In this document: positions 6,841 through 10,493 of the stretch, piece after piece | Layout of the letters: every line of letters starts with the position of its first letter | How positions within the stretch are numbered: the first letter of the stretch is position 1 | Assembly: GCA_025455665.1 (NCBI GenBank) | Contig: JALOMC010000050.1 | Span: 1 to 10,493 of the forward strand | DNA from: Chitinophagaceae bacterium | GTDB lineage: Bacteria > Bacteroidota > Bacteroidia > Chitinophagales > Chitinophagaceae | DNA length: 10,493 nt | Reading direction: 5' to 3' | Made by a program: the position numbers and the translations under genes | The notes under the pieces: model-generated | Databases searched by the model: none | What the model saw: only the letters and a program-made list of their open reading frames with translations | What the model was told of the DNA's origin: nothing

Positions 6841-6872
6841 ATGAGTACAGGCATCGGCAGGTGAGTACTCAT
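6841..6872. promoter_or_regulatory. Palindrome plus half-site upstream of the protease, candidate operator
   Basis: The 10-bp sequence TGAGTACTCA at 6862-6871 is a perfect palindrome. An additional TGAGTAC half-site at 6842-6848 lies exactly 20 bp from the matching half of the palindrome, about two helical turns. Viewed differently, ATGAGTAC at 6841-6848 and GTACTCAT at 6865-6872 form an 8-bp inverted repeat. The cluster lies 27-58 bp upstream of the protease start codon, a good place for an operator or activator site. Binding by a regulator is inference. Confidence 0.4.
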
Positions 6873-6938
6873 GAAAATGAGCAACCAACAGGTACCGACG
6901 AATCATCCGAAAAAGCACCAATAAAAATTGGCAACAAG

Positions 6939-6950
6939 CAAACATGTTTG
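6939..6950. promoter_or_regulatory. 12-bp palindrome CAAACATGTTTG
   Basis: A perfect 12-bp palindrome about 125 bp upstream of the protease start codon, in non-coding DNA. The first eight bases (CAAACATG) also occur inside the inverted repeat at 409-430. This may be a shared regulator site or coincidence in short AT-rich sequence. Confidence 0.25.
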
Positions 6951-7179
6951 ACAACAAGGAGGCCATGGCGCATCCGTTGTTGTAATTGATATCGGTACCA
7001 ATGTAGTAGCAAGTACCGGCGCTTGCAAGCGAAGAAATACGTCAGCGCATGAAATTTCTGTAAACAGCCGGCCGTCAGAAGCCGCTAATGCATGGCAAAG
7101 CACTACACAACATGTTGAACTACAATTGCTGCATGCCATTTGGCAGCAGATAAATTCACTCCACCCCCACTCACAATTT

Positions 7180-7206
7180 CTTGACCCTTGTCAAGTATAT
7201 TTTTTG
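7180..7206 (+). terminator. Hairpin with T-rich tail, plus-strand orientation
   Basis: CTTGAC, a 4-base loop (CCTT) and GTCAAG form a 6-bp perfect stem, followed on the plus strand by TATATTTTTT. It looks like a weak intrinsic terminator reading rightward, but no plus-strand gene lies to its left. It could stop antisense transcription into the DUF4407 gene, whose 3' end is 47 bp away. On the minus strand the hairpin is followed by AAATTG, not a U-run, so it is a poor terminator for that gene. Confidence 0.35.
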
Positions 7207-7241
7207 CAAGGCGAATGACAATACGTACAGAAGCCGCCGCA

Positions 7242-8216
7242 TCAGGATCGAAATGCCGGCACATGAGTACCGGTAACGGCACCGGCGGTGGGTATTGTGC
7301 TGGCAATGCCCGAAAGTGCACGGTCAGTTCGCTGCCGATGCACTTCTTCCAACCGCTGCAGTTGGTACTCGTAGGCTGTCTGGCGCCAGGTCATTTTGAA
7401 AACAATGACCAGGAACTCCAGTAAAAACATGAGGGCGGTAAAGAGTCCATAAATGATCATCATGTACAGATCGGAGCCAATCAGTGCAAACAACGCCTTG
7501 ATGCGTAGTAGCAAACTACTCATGTTGAATCGGTTAGCAGCATCAGCTTCGGCCTGCTGCTGTACCTGCTGTGCAGCCAGCTCAGCTTGCTCCAATTGCG
7601 CCTGCCATTTATCAAAAAGGACTTTGGCATCCGCTGCCTGTGCCTGCTTCAGTCGGGTCACCTGGTCTACCCCACGCTGCCCCGAGCCACCGGTTCCATC
7701 GGCCTCTTCACGAGCCACTTTTTCTAACTGCTGCCACTGCTGCATGGCCTGCTGTGCCTGCAGGCGTAGTTGCTGCTGATTGCGGCCTTGCCAAAACTGC
7801 GCCAGGGCAGCCTCACCGCTTCGCTTCACCCAAGCCTGCTTTTCTACCTGCATTTGCTGGTCTATATCAGCCGCAAACACCACTTCATCCACCACTACCG
7901 CACCCAGCAAAGCCGTGCACATGCCTACCAATACCCTGAAAAAAACCAGCCAGCCATTGCCACGGGCCATTACTATCAACCGCTCAATGCTGAAAACAAT
8001 AGTGCCGGCTACAATGGCAGTCAGCAAGCTGGCCCACACCGATGCTTTTAATACCGAATACGCCAGCATAAAAGATGCGCCGGTCCACACCAGGGTAGGT
8101 ACCAGCAGCGCTATGGCCATGGCCAATACTTTACGCCTGCTTTCGGGCGTGCTTTGTGCCAGCCGCTCATACTCATCGCCGGTAATGCGGCATGCCAGTG
8201 GCAATATTTTACTCAT
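7242..8216 (-). CDS. DUF4407-type membrane protein with a long coiled coil
   Basis: A 324-residue integral membrane protein if it starts at the ATG at 8216 (MSKILPLACRITGDEYERL). An in-frame ATG at 8282 would overlap the upstream gene by about 40 bp; the internal start gives a normal 25-bp gap and a sensible N-terminus, so I prefer it. There are three hydrophobic segments (about 30-56, 59-83 and 89-115), a Gln/Ala-rich coiled coil of about 110 residues (118-230), and a fourth membrane segment (about 248-275) before a polar tail. FSIERLIVMARGNG after the second segment and the acidic VVDEVVFAADI after the third match the DUF4407 layout, where a similar [DE]R.[IV]V stretch occurs. The family's function is unknown; membrane-anchored coiled coils often act as scaffolds or stress sensors. 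It is probably co-transcribed with the coiled-coil protein upstream. Confidence 0.75.
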   Translation of the reverse strand: MSKILPLACRITGDEYERLAQSTPESRRKVLAMAIALLVPTLVWTGASFMLAYSVLKASVWASLLTAIVAGTIVFSIERLIVMARGNGWLVFFRVLVGMCTALLGAVVVDEVVFAADIDQQMQVEKQAWVKRSGEAALAQFWQGRNQQQLRLQAQQAMQQWQQLEKVAREEADGTGGSGQRGVDQVTRLKQAQAADAKVLFDKWQAQLEQAELAAQQVQQQAEADAANRFNMSSLLLRIKALFALIGSDLYMMIIYGLFTALMFLLEFLVIVFKMTWRQTAYEYQLQRLEEVHRQRTDRALSGIASTIPTAGAVTGTHVPAFRS

Positions 8217-8241
8217 ACAAAATGGAATCTTGGATAAAGAA

Positions 8242-8784
8242 TCAGAGTAGTGTGTTGACACCACCCAGTAAATCGGCCTCATGCTGATGCTGTCTTGTCC
8301 CCGTCAAGAAACCATCTTTGTACGCTATCATGACAGGCACCAACCACCCTTCATGGTCTACACTCAGCTCCAGCTGCTTTCCAATATCGTTATGCATGCT
8401 TTGCAGTTGTCGCATCCGGTGTTTGATCTGAGCTTCCATCACCAAATCGATGCCCTGCACTTCCAGTAAATGCATGTCCAGCTCGTGCACCTGGCTCTGC
8501 AGTTGCGCCTGCACCGATTGAAGCCGATGACGATAATCGGCGATGATGGATTGCAGCCGGCTATCGCGGCGCTGCAACGAAGGAAAATGCAATGCATCCT
8601 GATGCCCCTCCTTCCGCCAGTCGTGCTCCAAAAAACTGCGTACCAGCTCGGGCCGCTGGTATTGAAAGGTGATAGGATACACAGTGCGGCCCGCATCAGT
8701 AGCGGCAGGCAGTGCAGTATTGGTAGTATCGGGGTTGCTGTTGGCATCAGACTTGCCAAACCATTTTTTGAAAAAGGTTGCCAT
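8242..8784 (-). CDS. Uncharacterised coiled-coil protein in an operon with the DUF4407 gene
   Basis: A 180-residue soluble protein that I cannot assign to a family. It starts with a short amphipathic basic and aromatic segment (MATFFKKWFGKS), which could touch the membrane, followed by a disordered Asn/Thr/Ala linker (13-33). A short folded part (YPITFQYQRPELVRSFLEHDW, split around residues 36-56) comes next, then a long Gln- and Leu-rich helix with heptad-like spacing (about 70-140), and a C-terminal segment (GWLVPVMIAYKDGF) that may be a beta hairpin. There are no signal peptide, membrane helices or catalytic motifs. It lies 25 bp upstream of the DUF4407 gene on the same strand, and both proteins carry coiled coils, so the pair may form one membrane-associated complex. 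That is inference. Confidence 0.7.
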   Translation of the reverse strand: MATFFKKWFGKSDANSNPDTTNTALPAATDAGRTVYPITFQYQRPELVRSFLEHDWRKEGHQDALHFPSLQRRDSRLQSIIADYRHRLQSVQAQLQSQVHELDMHLLEVQGIDLVMEAQIKHRMRQLQSMHNDIGKQLELSVDHEGWLVPVMIAYKDGFLTGTRQHQHEADLLGGVNTLL

Positions 8785-9393
8785 ACAAATGGGGGTTTGA
8801 AAGAATGGGACTGCAAACTGGCAGCATGCGTTGAACGTCGCCTGTTGCCCGTTTCGTATTTAAAGTAGACTGTTTCGCAGCCAGGTGTAAGCCAAAATTT
8901 TATAAACGGTAAAAACAGCAGCTTCCAAAGGTCATTACAGGATGAAGCATTTATTAGTCCCAGCTTTCATTGGCTGAGAATTATATGTTACAAGTTTCAA
9001 TCGTCACAATACGCAAGCACCCAATACTGGATCATGCAGGTGACTGAAGACTGGCTATCTCATCATCACATGGCCCGAAAGCAGGTGCGGCCATCACCCA
9101 TTTTCTGGTAATAACTGCCGCCGGGCAATTGGACGATACGGCAACGTCTCAATGCCAGCGAGATTAACCAGGCATGGGCTGTTTGCCGATCATCAAGGGT
9201 TTATTATTTGTATGCCGCCGCTGTGGCCTTCGAAAACCCTGATGACAAAACTTAACGGTGATGTTGTTTTACATTTCGTTAGCGAATACCAGATACCAGC
9301 CGTTGAATTTCTGCCGTTTATAGCGGTACTCATGGCTGAGAAGACCTCCATTTTCATCACCCCATATTAGCCGAAAGGCACCTGCTAAACAAC
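8785..9393. other. Divergent intergenic region of about 610 bp, no convincing gene
   Basis: This gap separates the minus-strand coiled-coil/DUF4407 pair from the plus-strand lipoprotein gene, so it must hold two divergent promoters. I find no clear promoter pair for either. The left half is AT-rich around 8860-9010. In the right half an open frame on each strand covers roughly the same 100 bases (9269-9370); neither has a recognisable domain. I see no repeats, tRNA or insertion-sequence ends. Confidence 0.5.
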
Positions 9394-10493
9394 ATGCGTA
9401 CCCTGCTACCCCTGGCCTTGCTATGGGCCAGTCTCCTTGTCGTTGGCTGCCGCCAGCATTCCAATGTATCACCAGCGTCCACCGCTGCCACAGCCGACAG
9501 TTTGCCGCTGCCAGCCGGCACAAAACTGGATGCATACCTGCAACGCTTTAATAACACCCGACAGCAATACCGGGCCAGTATGCAGCAAAAACAAATCAGG
9601 ATACAAGGCAGGCAAGGAACAAGGTTTGTCATCAACACAGCCGATCTGCAAACCACCGATGGCAGTGCGTTGGCCGATAGCATTGATATCACGCTGATGG
9701 AACTGCACAACCAGCAACAGTTACTGTTGGCCAATGCCCCCACCGTATCCAATGGCAAACTGCTGGTATCGGGCGGGGCTGTTTACATCCACCTTTCAAG
9801 CCAGGGAAAAACGGTACAACTGAAGCCCGGCAAAACTTATAAGGCAGCATTTCCGACGTTGCGTCGGCAGAATATGCGCTTGTTTTATGGCGATACTTCT
9901 GCAGGCACACTCAATTGGGTAGCAGCAGCCGACAGCTTTCGGCTACCAGCCGAAGTACCCGATACTGTGATAGCTGAGGAGCAGGTAGTAGAAGACCTGA
10001 TTGTATCATTTGAGCTAACCGGCGATACCGCCAGAATGGCCATGGATACCATGAGCAAATCGGTGTTTGAAAAAAGAAAGAAAACCGGCCAGCGGGAGCA
10101 AGCAGCGCTCAAAGCTGAACGAGCAACTTTTGAAAAGCAGAAAGCCAGGAGAAAACAGCGGCTGGAATATTCGGAAATCAGCCTGCAATCTTTTGAATGG
10201 ATTAATTGCGATGATTTTGTTACAAGTAACGTCTTCTATAGAATAAATATACCAGTAAGTCTATCACTAGAGCCGCTGGCCGAGTATCGCACCTACCTTG
10301 TGTTTCATGAGATAAATGCAGTGATGTCGACACAAGTGTATCATTATTCTGGTAAGGATAGTACCTCGGCAATATTCGACCAGATTCCAGCTGGCTATAC
10401 AGTACAAGCCGTGTCGGTAGCTGTTACCCACAACCAACTGTTTGCCGCCATGTCGGCCCCGTTCCGAACCGGATCGGCGCCGCCGGCCCTCAC
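9394..10493 (+). CDS. Lipoprotein with a WINCDxF motif, 3' end beyond the right edge
   Basis: The frame starts with ATG at 9394 and runs open to the window edge, giving at least 366 residues. The N-terminus (MRTLLPLALLWASLLVVGC) is a lipoprotein signal with lipobox VVGC, so Cys19 should be acylated and the protein anchored in the envelope; a disordered Ser/Thr/Ala linker (22-40) follows. Residues about 66-155 form a beta-rich domain (GRQGTRFVI, TDGSALADSIDITLMEL, TVSNGKLLVSGGAVYI). This pattern occurs at the N-terminus of many uncharacterised Bacteroidota lipoproteins. A charged helix (224-258) rich in Lys, Arg, Glu and Gln leads to FEWINCDDF (268-276), a variant of the WINCDRF motif seen in the same proteins, followed by a beta-rich, possibly Ig-like region. 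The function is unknown. The start has no Shine-Dalgarno site. Confidence 0.8.
   Translation, partial: MRTLLPLALLWASLLVVGCRQHSNVSPASTAATADSLPLPAGTKLDAYLQRFNNTRQQYRASMQQKQIRIQGRQGTRFVINTADLQTTDGSALADSIDITLMELHNQQQLLLANAPTVSNGKLLVSGGAVYIHLSSQGKTVQLKPGKTYKAAFPTLRRQNMRLFYGDTSAGTLNWVAAADSFRLPAEVPDTVIAEEQVVEDLIVSFELTGDTARMAMDTMSKSVFEKRKKTGQREQAALKAERATFEKQKARRKQRLEYSEISLQSFEWINCDDFVTSNVFYRINIPVSLSLEPLAEYRTYLVFHEINAVMSTQVYHYSGKDSTSAIFDQIPAGYTVQAVSVAVTHNQLFAAMSAPFRTGSAPPAL

Larger units (their letters stand above)
6815..7241. other. Intergenic region between the DUF4407 gene and the protease operon
   Basis: A 427-bp gap between two minus-strand transcription units. I find no convincing gene; the open frames are short and overlap one another on opposite strands. 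It contains several symmetric elements, listed separately: a palindrome with an extra half-site at 6841-6872, a 12-bp palindrome at 6939-6950, and a hairpin with a T-rich tail at 7180-7206. The protease operon's promoter must lie here, but no clean Bacteroidota -33/-7 pair is evident. The gap and its symmetric elements suggest the protease operon is regulated separately from the upstream gene pair. Confidence 0.6.

Noticed and set aside
7560..7800. Repetitive CTG/CAG-rich stretch suggesting a DNA repeat
   Set aside because: There is no fixed repeat unit. The pattern comes from Gln and Ala codons of the coiled coil in the DUF4407 protein.
7453..8250. Several plus-strand open frames opposite the DUF4407 gene, including one of 156 codons
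   Set aside because: The Cys- and Ala-rich translations are the reverse-complement shadow of Gln/Ala-rich coiled-coil codons (CAG/GCC read as CTG/GGC). The minus strand encodes a coherent membrane protein.
8217..8282. Longer N-terminus for the DUF4407 protein (start at 8282)
   Set aside because: It would overlap the upstream gene by about 40 bp and add residues that do not fit a membrane-protein start. The ATG at 8216 gives normal spacing.
9152..9370. Plus-strand 72-codon open frame ending 23 bp before the lipoprotein gene
   Set aside because: The translation has no domain or coherent composition, the region is equally open on the opposite strand, and nothing upstream supports a start.
1..10493. 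CRISPR array, tRNA, rRNA or insertion-sequence elements
   Set aside because: No regularly spaced repeats, cloverleaf-like segments, rRNA-like stretches, transposase motifs or terminal inverted repeats were seen on either strand.

Overview
The window looks like a chromosomal segment of a Bacteroidota bacterium, probably of the Chitinophagaceae. The assignment rests on gene content: a TonB-dependent receptor with an N-terminal carboxypeptidase-regulatory-like domain, a GIN-domain (DUF2807) lipoprotein with a Bacteroidota-style Cys-Gln-Lys-Asp start, a DUF4407 membrane protein, a lipoprotein carrying a WINCDxF motif, and starts without Shine-Dalgarno sites. The family-level placement is inference. 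No RNA genes, CRISPR arrays, insertion sequences or prophage genes were seen.

Layout. (1) 2-316, plus strand: the 3' end of an unidentified gene cut by the left edge. (2) 317-735: a non-coding gap with a hairpin and a 12-bp palindrome. (3) 736-3750, plus strand: a two-gene operon of a TonB-dependent outer-membrane receptor and a GIN-domain lipoprotein, closed by a hairpin (3790-3831) shared with the convergent gene. (4) 3863-8784, minus strand: six genes in three groups. Read in transcription order, these are a coiled-coil protein plus a DUF4407 membrane protein (8784-7242); a 426-bp gap with palindromes; a papain-like cysteine protease, a small protein that repeats the protease's C-terminal module, and a chagasin-type cysteine-protease inhibitor (6814-4891), closed by a textbook terminator (4842-4869); and a lone gene for a protein with a lysozyme-like signature (4765-3863). 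(5) 8785-9393: a gap of about 610 bp with no convincing gene. (6) 9394 to the right edge, plus strand: a lipoprotein gene that runs out of the window.

The most interesting part is the cassette at 4891-6814. It joins a C1A (papain-family) protease, an I42 (chagasin-family) inhibitor of that protease class, and a stand-alone copy of the protease's C-terminal module. The genes are 42 and 25 bp apart, share one terminator and show no signal peptides. The inhibitor probably restrains the neighbouring protease. The stand-alone module may compete for, or share, whatever the protease tail binds. Both roles are inference; the families and the module duplication can be read directly from the translations.
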